Origin: Ruminococcaceae bacterium UBA1438
GTDB taxonomy: Bacteria > Bacillota > Clostridia > Oscillospirales > Acutalibacteraceae
Reading direction: 5' to 3'
Length of the DNA: 13,177 bases
Assembly (NCBI GenBank): GCA_002329285.1
Contig: DCTO01000030.1
Coordinates: 2,604 to 15,780 of the forward strand
Shown here: one piece after another, positions 7,516 through 13,177 of the stretch
Numbering within the stretch: the stretch's first letter is position 1
How the letters are laid out: every line of letters starts with the position of its first letter
Translations under genes and position numbers: made by a program
Notes under the pieces: generated by a model
Databases searched by the model: none
The model's input: only the letters and a program-made list of their open reading frames with translations
What the model was told of the DNA's origin: nothing

Positions 7516-7549
7516 AACGAAACCTCAAATGCATTTATTACCAAAACAC

Positions 7550-7571
7550 GGGCGGATAAAAATATCCGCCC
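7550..7571 (-). other. GC-rich hairpin between serA and coaX
   Basis: A perfect 9-bp stem (GGGCGGATA with TATCCGCCC) closes on a 4-nt loop at 7559-7562. The minus-strand sequence after it, GTGTTTTGG, is a poor U-tract. It may therefore be a leaky terminator, an mRNA-stabilising end for serC-serA, or a processing site. It sits 12 bases after the serA stop. Confidence 0.7.
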
Positions 7572-7582
7572 AGTCAATTCAA

Positions 7583-8746
7583 TTATTTAATAACTCTTAC
7601 TCTTACAACGCCGTCAATTGCTCTGATATCATCAAGCGCAGCAGCTGAAACATCAGTGTCAACATCAATGATGCTGTAAGCAATCTCGCCCCTGTTTTTA
7701 TCCTCAAAGTTTGCGATATTAATGCCGTCACGGCTGATAGTTTCAGTGATGGTGGCAATCATATTCGGCTGGTTTTTGTGGATAACGGTGATTCTTGCAA
7801 CGCAACTTCTTTCGGCAGAAGCAAAGGGAAGATTAACGGAGTTTTTGATGTTGCCGTTTTCAAGGAAATCAATAAGCTCCATTGCGCCCATTGATGCGCA
7901 GTTTTCCTCGCTCTCCGGAGTTGAAGCACCGAGATGAGGAAGCGCGATAACGCCGTCAACGCCGATTAAATCAGCGCTTGGAAAATCGGTTACATAAGCA
8001 GCCATTCTGCCCTCTTCAAGAGCTGAAATGATGTCTGCGCTGTTTGCAAGATCGCCCCTTGCGAAATTGAGAACACGAACAGTGTCCTTCATCTTATCGA
8101 TATTAGCAGCGCCGATCATCTCCTTGGTTTCAGGAGTGAGCGGAACGTGGAGAGTGATATAATCAGCAATCGGGAAAAGCTCATCAAGATTGTTGTTTAC
8201 GGTAACATTCTTATTAAGGCTTTCAGCAGCCTCCGGAGAAAGGAACGGATCATAGCCAACAACGGTCATCCCGAGATCAACGGCAGCGTTTGCAACAAGC
8301 CTGCCGATTGCGCCGAGGCCGATAACGGCAAGGGTTTTGCCCTTGATTTCCGGACCTGCGAAGGCGGATTTGCCTTTTTCAACGCTTTTGCTTACGTTTT
8401 CATCATTCTTGATGGTTTTGCACCAATCAATTGCCTTTGTGATTTTGCGGCTTGAAAGAAGCAGACCGCAGATAACAAGCTCCTTAACGGCGTTTGCATT
8501 TGCGCCCGGAGTGTTAAAAACAACGATGCCCTGTTGGGTGCATTTATCAACGGGGATATTATTTACGCCTGCGCCGGCTCTTGCGATTGCAAGCAGGCTT
8601 TCCGGCATAAGCATATCATGCATTGCAGCGGAGCGAACCATAATTGCATCGGGATTTTCAACATCATCGCCGTAAGAATACTTAGTTGTGTCAAACTTTG
8701 AAAGACCTACGTTTGAAATCTTGTTTAAGGTTTTGATGTTAAACAT
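7583..8746 (-). CDS. serA: D-3-phosphoglycerate dehydrogenase (short form with ACT domain)
   Basis: The product oxidises 3-phosphoglycerate to 3-phosphohydroxypyruvate with NAD+, the first step of serine synthesis. The 387-residue protein is the short clostridial type: substrate-binding fold, Rossmann domain (about 95-275) with GLGAIG at 143-148 and D166 for NAD ribose, catalytic R230 (NFARG) and H271 (PHLGAST), then a C-terminal ACT domain (about 317-387) that could bind serine for feedback control. The intervening domain of long SerA is absent. The catalytic acid of Escherichia coli SerA (E in FPTEP) aligns with Ala, with D259 one residue later (FPSAD). The start ATG shares its A with the serC stop (TAATG), and the SD lies inside serC, so translation is likely coupled. 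Confidence 0.98.
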   Translation of the reverse strand: MFNIKTLNKISNVGLSKFDTTKYSYGDDVENPDAIMVRSAAMHDMLMPESLLAIARAGAGVNNIPVDKCTQQGIVVFNTPGANANAVKELVICGLLLSSRKITKAIDWCKTIKNDENVSKSVEKGKSAFAGPEIKGKTLAVIGLGAIGRLVANAAVDLGMTVVGYDPFLSPEAAESLNKNVTVNNNLDELFPIADYITLHVPLTPETKEMIGAANIDKMKDTVRVLNFARGDLANSADIISALEEGRMAAYVTDFPSADLIGVDGVIALPHLGASTPESEENCASMGAMELIDFLENGNIKNSVNLPFASAERSCVARITVIHKNQPNMIATITETISRDGINIANFEDKNRGEIAYSIIDVDTDVSAAALDDIRAIDGVVRVRVIK

Positions 8747-9831
8747 TATTTGTTTTCCTCCTCAAACTTCTTCATAAATGCAACGAGTGCCTCAACGCCC
8801 TCAATCGGCATTGCGTTATAGATTGAAGCGCGCATACCGCCAACTGAACGGTGACCCTTGAGGTTAACAAAGCCTGCTGCATCAGCCTCTTTGATGAATT
8901 TTGCATTAAGCTCATCGGAATCTGTTACGAACGGAACGTTCATAAGAGAACGGTCCTCCGGAACAACGGTACCCTTAAACATCTCGCTGCTGTCAAGGAA
9001 ATCATAAAGGATTTTAGCCTTCTTTTCGTTATGAGCCTTCATGCCCTCAAGATCGCCGAAGGTTTCCTTAATCCATTCAAGCACGAGTTTGCAGATGTAA
9101 ATAACCCAGCAAGGAGGTGTGTTATAAAGAGAATCAGCATCTGCCTGAACCTTATAATTCATCATAACGGGAGTGATGTCCCTTGCATTGCCGAGAAGAT
9201 CCTCACGGATAATTGCAACAACAAGGCCCGCAGGAGCAACGTTTTTCTGTGCGCCGAAATAAACGACGCCGAACTTTGAAATATCAAGCGGCTCTGAAAG
9301 TGCGCAGGAAGAAACGTCAGCAATAAGCACCTTATCGCCAACCGGCGGAAGCTCATTGAACTTGGTGCCGTAAATGGTGTTGTTATAGCAGATATAAACG
9401 TAATCCGCATCCTCGCGGAAATCCTCTGCCTTGGTCTTTGGAATATAGCTGAAGGTTTTATCAGCAGAGGAAGCAGCGGCAACAACATCGCCGTATTTCT
9501 GAGCCTCCTGATAAGCCTTCTTTGCCCACTGGCCTGTGATGATATAATCAGCCTTGCCTGTGCCGTTCATAAAGTTGAGCGGAATTGCAGAAAACTGTGC
9601 GGAAGCGCCGCCCTGAAGGAACAGCACCTTATAGTTATCAGGAACCTGATAAAGCTCTCTCATAAGAGCCTCAGCCTCTTTGATGATATCATCAAAAACC
9701 TTTGAGCGATGGCTCATCTCCATAACAGACTGACCGCTGCCCTTGTAATCCAGAATCTCTGCGCCTGCCTTTTCAAGCACGGAAACAGGAAGGGTTGAAG
9801 GACCTGCACTGAAATTATAAACTCTTGCCAT
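8746..9831 (-). CDS. serC: Phosphoserine aminotransferase
   Basis: This is a PLP-dependent class V aminotransferase that converts 3-phosphohydroxypyruvate and glutamate to O-phosphoserine. The family motifs are complete over 361 residues: FSAGPSTLP at the N-terminus, GGASAQF (74-80) for the PLP phosphate, ADVSS (171-175) with the PLP-pyridine Asp, the Schiff-base lysine K196 in FGAQKNVAPAG, NTPP (237-240), and the phosphate-binding HR (327-328) and R334 near GGMRASIYN. The N-terminus MARVYNFSAG is standard and supports the chosen start. AGAGAGGA lies about 9 bases upstream. It is the first gene of the operon, behind a perfect sigma-A promoter, and overlaps serA by one base. Confidence 0.99.
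   Translation of the reverse strand: MARVYNFSAGPSTLPVSVLEKAGAEILDYKGSGQSVMEMSHRSKVFDDIIKEAEALMRELYQVPDNYKVLFLQGGASAQFSAIPLNFMNGTGKADYIITGQWAKKAYQEAQKYGDVVAAASSADKTFSYIPKTKAEDFREDADYVYICYNNTIYGTKFNELPPVGDKVLIADVSSCALSEPLDISKFGVVYFGAQKNVAPAGLVVAIIREDLLGNARDITPVMMNYKVQADADSLYNTPPCWVIYICKLVLEWIKETFGDLEGMKAHNEKKAKILYDFLDSSEMFKGTVVPEDRSLMNVPFVTDSDELNAKFIKEADAAGFVNLKGHRSVGGMRASIYNAMPIEGVEALVAFMKKFEEENK
8757..8763 (-). promoter_or_regulatory. serA ribosome-binding site inside the serC 3' end
   Basis: GAGGAGG encodes part of the last Glu codons of SerC and lies 10 bases before the serA ATG. Together with the TAATG stop/start overlap it points to translational coupling of the two enzymes. Confidence 0.8.
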
Positions 9832-9874
9832 AATATATATCCTCTCTTTCTAATAATTACTTAATAGCAACAGC

Positions 9875-9887
9875 CGCAATTTTTGCG
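9875..9887 (-). other. Small hairpin at the 5' end of the serC transcript
   Basis: CGCAA and TTGCG pair around a 3-nt loop within the first few bases after the predicted transcription start. It is only 5 bp and may simply protect the 5' end. No riboswitch-like fold is recognisable in this short leader of roughly 57 bases. Confidence 0.35.
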
Positions 9888-9895
9888 CTTAATTT

Positions 9896-9923
9896 ATTAT
9901 ATAATTATTTAGGTTTTTGTCAA
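9896..9923 (-). promoter_or_regulatory. Consensus sigma-A promoter of the serine operon
   Basis: The minus strand carries TTGACA (9918-9923), a 16-base spacer and TATAAT (9896-9901), both hexamers matching consensus exactly. Transcription would start near 9889, leaving a short leader before serC. Such a strong core promoter suggests high expression, or a need for repression by the repeats just upstream. Confidence 0.92.
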
Positions 9924-9934
9924 TCTATGTTAAT

Positions 9935-9976
9935 AATCTTTGTTAAATTTAACAAGAGATTGATAATGTTTTAACA
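9935..9976. promoter_or_regulatory. Inverted-repeat operator candidates upstream of the serC promoter
   Basis: A perfect 14-bp palindrome, TGTTAAATTTAACA (9941-9954), is extended on both sides to AATCT...AGATT arms (9935-9961) with a single-base bulge. A second element with TGTT/AACA arms (TGTTTTAACA, 9967-9976) is centred 24 bp away. They lie just upstream of the -35 box. They lack a GC stem and U-run, so they are not terminators. Binding by a dimeric regulator is inferred; I cannot name it. Confidence 0.55.
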
Positions 9977-10037
9977 ATATCATATTAACTCAAAAACAAT
10001 TTTGACGATTAGACTAACATATTGAAAAAAATTATAA

Positions 10038-10071
10038 CAAAAAGAGGCGTTTTATAATAAACGCCTCTTTT
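10038..10071 (-). terminator. Terminator of the pullulanase-like gene
   Basis: A 13-bp perfect stem (10040-10052 with 10059-10071, core AGAGGCG/CGCCTCT) with a 6-nt loop is followed on the minus strand by a T-rich tail (TTTTTGTTATAATTTTTTT). It lies 15 bases after the stop codon. Confidence 0.95.
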
Positions 10072-10086
10072 AAAACTTATGCATTT

Positions 10087-12036
10087 TTACGGATTAGTGC
10101 AATCCCCTGAAGAATTAAACTTATAGGTTTTGCCGTTTATTTTTCGGCTGGTATTTGCAAGCATTGCACCAGAAGAATCAAGATAATACCACTTACCGCC
10201 GTCTTTTAGCCAACCTGTTGCCATAGCTCCGTTTGATTTAAGATAGTACCAGGAGGAGCCGTCTTTAAGCCAGCCTGTTTGCATTTTGCCATCAGAATTG
10301 AAATAATACCAAAAATTATCAATCTTTTTCCAGCCTGTTACAGCAACATCCTCGGTATAATAATACCTACCTGAATCATCTTCAACCCAGCCCTCTTTAG
10401 CGGGTGGAAGACCGTTAAAGCTTCTGTAATCAATCAGGATAAACACTGATTTTGCAGGAATACTTAAATCGCCCGAAACAGTGCTTAATCCATCCTCAAA
10501 ATCAACCGAGTTACTGTTTGCAACAACAACCCAATCGCCTTCAGGAAGGCTGCAATTCCACTGGGAATCCGAAAGATTGGTGCAAAACATAAGCTTTGAC
10601 CATTCGCCGTCAGCAGTATTCTTCCACATACCCGAGAATTTATTACCGCTTTCCCAGCTTTGTATGGAAAACGAGCCTGTATTTGACCTTAAAGGTGAGT
10701 ATTCCGACCTTAAATCCTGGAGGGTATTATAATAATTGATAAAATTCTGATTGTTCTTTATCGGCTCCCACGAACATTTGTCGTCGCTTTTTTCGCCGTA
10801 TTCATCGCCCGCATTGATTAAGGTTTTGCCCCTTGTTACTGCCGCCAGCGTAGCAACGCAATAGTCATAATCGGCAGAGTCTTTATACAAACAGGCAGAC
10901 GAAACATCTGCAACCGAAGCTGAATTACATACAGCCGAAGCAATCATTGCCTTGGTATTGTTACTCTCATTTTCGTCAACCAAATTATAAATCCAGTTCT
11001 GTCTTACAACATCGTTTTTACCCGCTGCAGACAGGAAAATACGGTTATCAGTTTCGTTAAGCTTTGCCCTGACTGAGTCGAAATATGAATCAATATTCGC
11101 TTCAAATCTCACACCGTCTGCATGGTGTTGATTAACCCAGAAGGAAGCAACATCACAAAGATATTTTGAAGTCATTTCATCTGAACCGTAATCCTTGCAA
11201 CGCTGAAGCATTTCGCGGTCAGGGATTGTGCTGATAATAACCGAAATGCCGGCATTGTGAAGCGCCATTATTTCGCTTCTGAATTCACGCACAGCAGCGC
11301 TGCTGTCTTCTTTATCAGAAGAATAAATAGCGTTTGGGGCCAATGAGCTGTCAACTGTTATATACACACTGTCAATCTTTGATTTTTCAAGATAATCAAT
11401 GCCCGTTGAATACTCACCTGCGCCGTTGAGCGTTGTTCCCGTTTCTGTTAAAGAAAGATATTTTCCAAGATTTTCCGTTGTTACTCCTGAATCTTCATTT
11501 GTCAAAAAGGAGCTTGCCTCAAGCTTCGCTATGACGCCATCACCTTCAAAATTAAAAACATGCTCATCATCAGCCCAGCCGTTCGAAACATCATTTTCAA
11601 TATCGCAAACGGCATAATACTTATACACAAATGTTGGAAGACCGCCACCGGTTTTTTCCCCGTGCCAAACTGTTGCATCCACATAAGGACTAAATATATG
11701 ATAACCGTTTTCATATATAAAATCATAGGCACAGCCCTTGCAATCGAAATCACTTACCGTTGCAGACCATACACCGGTCCATTCATTTCCGTTAAGAAGC
11801 TTCGTCATCGGTATCTCAACGCTCTCGCTCCAATCAGAAGTGTAAACCTTCAAAACAGGAGTATCGTCATCACCGCCTGTATGGTCCGGAGCATACAGGC
11901 GAAATGTTGTTTCCTGCGGAGAATAAATAACCCCTAATTTGCCGTCATAAGTGTCAGCAAAAGCCGTTAGCGCAACCGCAGGAATAACTGTTATCAGCAT
12001 AATCAGCACCAAAGCCAAACATAATATCCTTTTCAT
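10087..12036 (-). CDS. Secreted pullulanase-like GH13 pseudoenzyme with cell-wall-binding repeats
   Basis: The 649-residue protein starts with a signal peptide, cleaved probably after AFA (27). A CBM48-like region (about 33-125, TTFRLYAP) is followed by a segment matching type I pullulanases: DSGVTTENLGKYLSL and GTTLNGAGEYSTGIDYL. Barrel landmarks remain, but catalytic residues are gone. Region I has S269/D273/R274 instead of D/N/H, the nucleophile position is E312 (DGVRFEAN), the acid/base loop reads LSAAGKND, and the His-Asp of region IV is missing. The loop carrying NWGYDP..Y is deleted too. A C-terminal beta domain (about 455-540) precedes five wall-binding modules of about 20 residues (549-649). 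The mature protein has about twelve Cys, unusual for a secreted Firmicutes protein. It is probably a surface glycan-binding or structural protein (inference). AAGGAGG lies 6-8 bases before the ATG. Confidence 0.88.
   Translation of the reverse strand: MKRILCLALVLIMLITVIPAVALTAFADTYDGKLGVIYSPQETTFRLYAPDHTGGDDDTPVLKVYTSDWSESVEIPMTKLLNGNEWTGVWSATVSDFDCKGCAYDFIYENGYHIFSPYVDATVWHGEKTGGGLPTFVYKYYAVCDIENDVSNGWADDEHVFNFEGDGVIAKLEASSFLTNEDSGVTTENLGKYLSLTETGTTLNGAGEYSTGIDYLEKSKIDSVYITVDSSLAPNAIYSSDKEDSSAAVREFRSEIMALHNAGISVIISTIPDREMLQRCKDYGSDEMTSKYLCDVASFWVNQHHADGVRFEANIDSYFDSVRAKLNETDNRIFLSAAGKNDVVRQNWIYNLVDENESNNTKAMIASAVCNSASVADVSSACLYKDSADYDYCVATLAAVTRGKTLINAGDEYGEKSDDKCSWEPIKNNQNFINYYNTLQDLRSEYSPLRSNTGSFSIQSWESGNKFSGMWKNTADGEWSKLMFCTNLSDSQWNCSLPEGDWVVVANSNSVDFEDGLSTVSGDLSIPAKSVFILIDYRSFNGLPPAKEGWVEDDSGRYYYTEDVAVTGWKKIDNFWYYFNSDGKMQTGWLKDGSSWYYLKSNGAMATGWLKDGGKWYYLDSSGAMLANTSRKINGKTYKFNSSGDCTNP
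10156..10392 (-). repeat. Choline-binding-type wall repeats
   Basis: Residues 549-627 of the pullulanase-like protein hold four modules of 19-20 residues, each starting with GW and carrying YY and a G before the next module. The last two are nearly identical at the protein level (GWLKDG..WYYL.S.GAM). A fifth, diverged module (KINGKTYKFNSSG) ends the protein. Such repeats bind choline or other wall polymers and hold proteins at the cell surface. Confidence 0.88.
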
Positions 12037-12074
12037 ATTGCCCCTCCTTATTCAGGCTTCTAATTTACAATATA

Positions 12075-12102
12075 ATTATAACATATTTTTATTTATTTGC
12101 AA
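12075..12102 (-). promoter_or_regulatory. Sigma-A promoter of the pullulanase-like gene
   Basis: On the minus strand, TTGCAA (12097-12102) is followed by a 16-base spacer and TATAAT (12075-12080). A TG just before the -10 gives an extended element (TGTTATAAT). It begins right after the U-run of the ABC terminator and ends about 38 bases before the start codon. Confidence 0.78.
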
Positions 12103-12104
12103 AT

Positions 12105-12132
12105 AAAAATGCTATCCCGAAGGATAGCATTT
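12105..12132 (-). terminator. UUCG-tetraloop terminator after the ABC ATPase gene
   Basis: An 11-bp stem (AAATGCTATCC with GGATAGCATTT) closes with UUCG in the minus-strand RNA, giving the extra-stable C(UUCG)G loop. A run of five T and an AT-rich tail follow. It separates the transporter unit from the next gene. Confidence 0.95.
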
Positions 12133-12138
12133 AAATAA

Positions 12139-12936
12139 CTAATCAGCAAGCAGCATACGGTCATTATCAAGATCATCGCCGCTTGTGTTTTTAAATCTTT
12201 CAAGAAGGTCTGATTTATGCAGCGCCTTCTTTTCCTCGCCTGATACATCATAAATGATTTTGCCGTCATTCATCATAATGAGGCGGTTTCCGATATTGAT
12301 TGCATCCCTCATATTATGGGTTATCATAATGGTTGTGAGGCTATGCTCGGAAACGATTTTCTCTGTTAAATCAAGCACCTTTTTCGCGGTTTTCGGATCA
12401 AGCGCCGCAGTGTGCTCATCAAGGAGCAACAGCTTAGGCTTTTTAAGCGTTGCCATAAGCAGCGTTATTGCCTGGCGCTGACCGCCGGAAAGAAGGCCAA
12501 CCTTTGAGGTTAATCTGTCCTCCAGGCCCAAATCAAGAGATCTGAGCATATCAACAAAGCCCTGCCTCTCTTTATGGCTTACGCCGGGCTTGAGCGTTCT
12601 GCGCTCACCCCTTCTTGCAGCAAGCGCAAGATTTTCAACGATCTGCATATTAGCGGCGGTGCCGGTCATAGGATCCTGGAAAACCCTTCCGATATATTTA
12701 GCCCTTTTGTATTCTGGAAGCTTTGTAACATCAATTCCGTCAATAACAATGCTGCCGCAGTCAACGGGATAAACGCCCGCAACCATATTGAGCATTGTTG
12801 ATTTACCCGCACCGTTACCGCCGATAACGGTTACAAAATCGCCCTCATTGAGAACAAGATCAATGCCGTTAAGCGCCTTTTTCTCATTAACAGTGCCGGG
12901 GTTGAAGGTTTTGTGAACATTCTTAATTTCAAGCAT
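12139..12936 (-). CDS. ABC transporter ATP-binding protein (TrpZ-like, COG1101 type)
   Basis: The 265-residue ATPase powers uptake with the adjacent permease. The Walker A is GGNGAGKST (39-47), the Q-loop is Q87 (VFQDP), the signature is LSGGQRQ (149-155), the Walker B with catalytic Glu is LLLLDEHTAALD (D173, E174), and the H-loop is H207 (MITHNM). DEHTAALD rather than DEPTSALD and the GTAANMQIVENL segment are typical of the group that partners TrpX-type binding proteins, a family including tryptophan/tyrosine importers. The substrate cannot be read from this gene. The start at 12936 gives the standard MLEIKNVHKTF beginning. It has GGAAGGGGG 8 bases upstream and overlaps the permease stop by 8 bases (ATGCTTGA), so translation is coupled. 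An in-frame ATG further upstream would add an uncharacteristic tail encoded by permease sequence. Confidence 0.96.
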   Translation of the reverse strand: MLEIKNVHKTFNPGTVNEKKALNGIDLVLNEGDFVTVIGGNGAGKSTMLNMVAGVYPVDCGSIVIDGIDVTKLPEYKRAKYIGRVFQDPMTGTAANMQIVENLALAARRGERRTLKPGVSHKERQGFVDMLRSLDLGLEDRLTSKVGLLSGGQRQAITLLMATLKKPKLLLLDEHTAALDPKTAKKVLDLTEKIVSEHSLTTIMITHNMRDAINIGNRLIMMNDGKIIYDVSGEEKKALHKSDLLERFKNTSGDDLDNDRMLLAD

Positions 12937-13177
12937 TTTCAGCGCCCCCTTCCTTAACCTTAACTGTTTTCTGGGCAACCTTACCCTTAAGATAAGGAAC
13001 ACCGAGGAAGATAGCAACAACAAGGGCCGTGAGCAACTTGAGGTCATTTGGATTAAGGCCGAGACGGAGAACCAGCGTGATAACGATATAATAGATTACG
13101 CCGCCGATTGTAACCGCAAGTAGCTTGAGCGCAAAATTCTTGAAGATTTTACCCAAAAGCACCTCGCCGATAATAAC
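12929..13177 (-). CDS. ABC transporter permease (TrpY-like, 3' end only)
   Basis: This is the last 82 codons and TGA of a membrane permease whose 5' part lies beyond the right edge. The reading frame is open to position 13177. It shows two hydrophobic segments (around LKLLAVTIGGVIYYIVITLVL and LLTALVVAIFLGVPYL) separated by RLGLNPNDLKL. The sequence GLNPNDLKLLTA is highly characteristic of the COG4120 permeases that pair with the downstream ATPase type. The C-terminal tail is short, charged and cytosolic. The gene overlaps the ATPase start by 8 bases. The substrate-binding protein gene expected for such importers would lie outside the window, if present. Confidence 0.87.
   Translation of the reverse strand, partial: VIIGEVLLGKIFKNFALKLLAVTIGGVIYYIVITLVLRLGLNPNDLKLLTALVVAIFLGVPYLKGKVAQKTVKVKEGGAENA

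Larger units (their letters stand above)
9832..10086. other. Intergenic region between the secreted protein gene and serC
   Basis: In transcription order this 255-base gap holds the terminator of the secreted-protein gene, an AT-rich stretch of about 60 bases with no further feature I can support, the inverted repeats, the serC promoter and the short serC leader. No small coding region with a ribosome-binding site was found on either strand. Confidence 0.7.

Noticed and set aside
6935..7648. Long plus-strand open frame of 237 codons opposite coaX
   Set aside because: It lies antisense to a clear coaX, lacks a ribosome-binding site and any recognisable motif, and arises from codon bias of the real gene.
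9832..9895. Riboswitch or T-box in the serC leader
   Set aside because: The predicted leader is only about 57 bases, with one 5-bp hairpin, too short for any known amino-acid riboswitch or T-box.
9935..9961. Palindrome upstream of serC as a terminator
   Set aside because: The stem is almost entirely A/T with no loop of usable size and no U-run, and the preceding gene already has a strong terminator at 10038-10071.
10156..10392. Possible CRISPR or tandem DNA repeat
   Set aside because: The periodicity of about 60 bases is in frame and encodes GW/YY wall-binding modules. DNA identity is only partial and there are no unique spacers.
12937..13047. N-terminal extension of the ABC ATPase by 37 residues
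   Set aside because: The extra residues are out-of-frame permease sequence. The start at 12936 has an SD and gives the family-standard N-terminus.

Overview
The window looks like a piece of chromosome from an anaerobic, low-to-mid GC Gram-positive bacterium of class Clostridia, probably an Oscillospiraceae/Ruminococcaceae-type gut organism. The reasons are Shine-Dalgarno sites (AGGAGG-like), sigma-A type promoters with TATAAT boxes, T-tailed hairpin terminators, a type III pantothenate kinase, a proofreading-dead PolA, and a secreted protein with choline-binding-type wall repeats. This assignment is inference from gene content. All eleven genes, nine complete and two cut by the window edges, lie on the minus strand, so the biological order runs from high to low coordinates. 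I see no tRNA, rRNA, CRISPR array, insertion sequence or phage gene.

In transcription order, the right edge (13177-12139) holds the 3' end of an ABC permease and its overlapping ATPase, resembling the TrpYZ-type uptake family. This unit ends in a C(UUCG)G tetraloop terminator. Next, under its own promoter, is a secreted 649-residue protein (12036-10087). It is descended from type I pullulanases, but every GH13 catalytic motif I can align is destroyed, and it ends in wall-binding repeats. A strong terminator closes it.

The centre is a serine-biosynthesis unit driven by a perfect-consensus promoter (TTGACA-16-TATAAT) with inverted repeats just upstream: serC, serA (1-nt overlap), then after a GC-rich hairpin coaX and a DUF1015 gene. 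SerC and SerA make phosphoserine. No serB-type phosphatase is present in the window, but the DUF1015 protein carries a DGHHR motif reminiscent of ParB/sulfiredoxin-fold serine kinases. It is a good candidate for acting on phosphoserine or serine.

The left part holds a membrane-embedded M28 metallopeptidase with its own promoter, a zinc-ribbon single-pass membrane protein of unknown role whose ribosome-binding site directly abuts the peptidase terminator, then polA, and finally the 5' end of a rimI-like acetyltransferase at the left edge. Most of the window is housekeeping. The items most worth a second look are the pseudo-pullulanase, DUF1015 in the serine operon, the M28 enzyme with membrane hairpins inside its catalytic domain, and the terminator/SD junction at 3990-4028. 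I found no unmistakable new multi-gene system.
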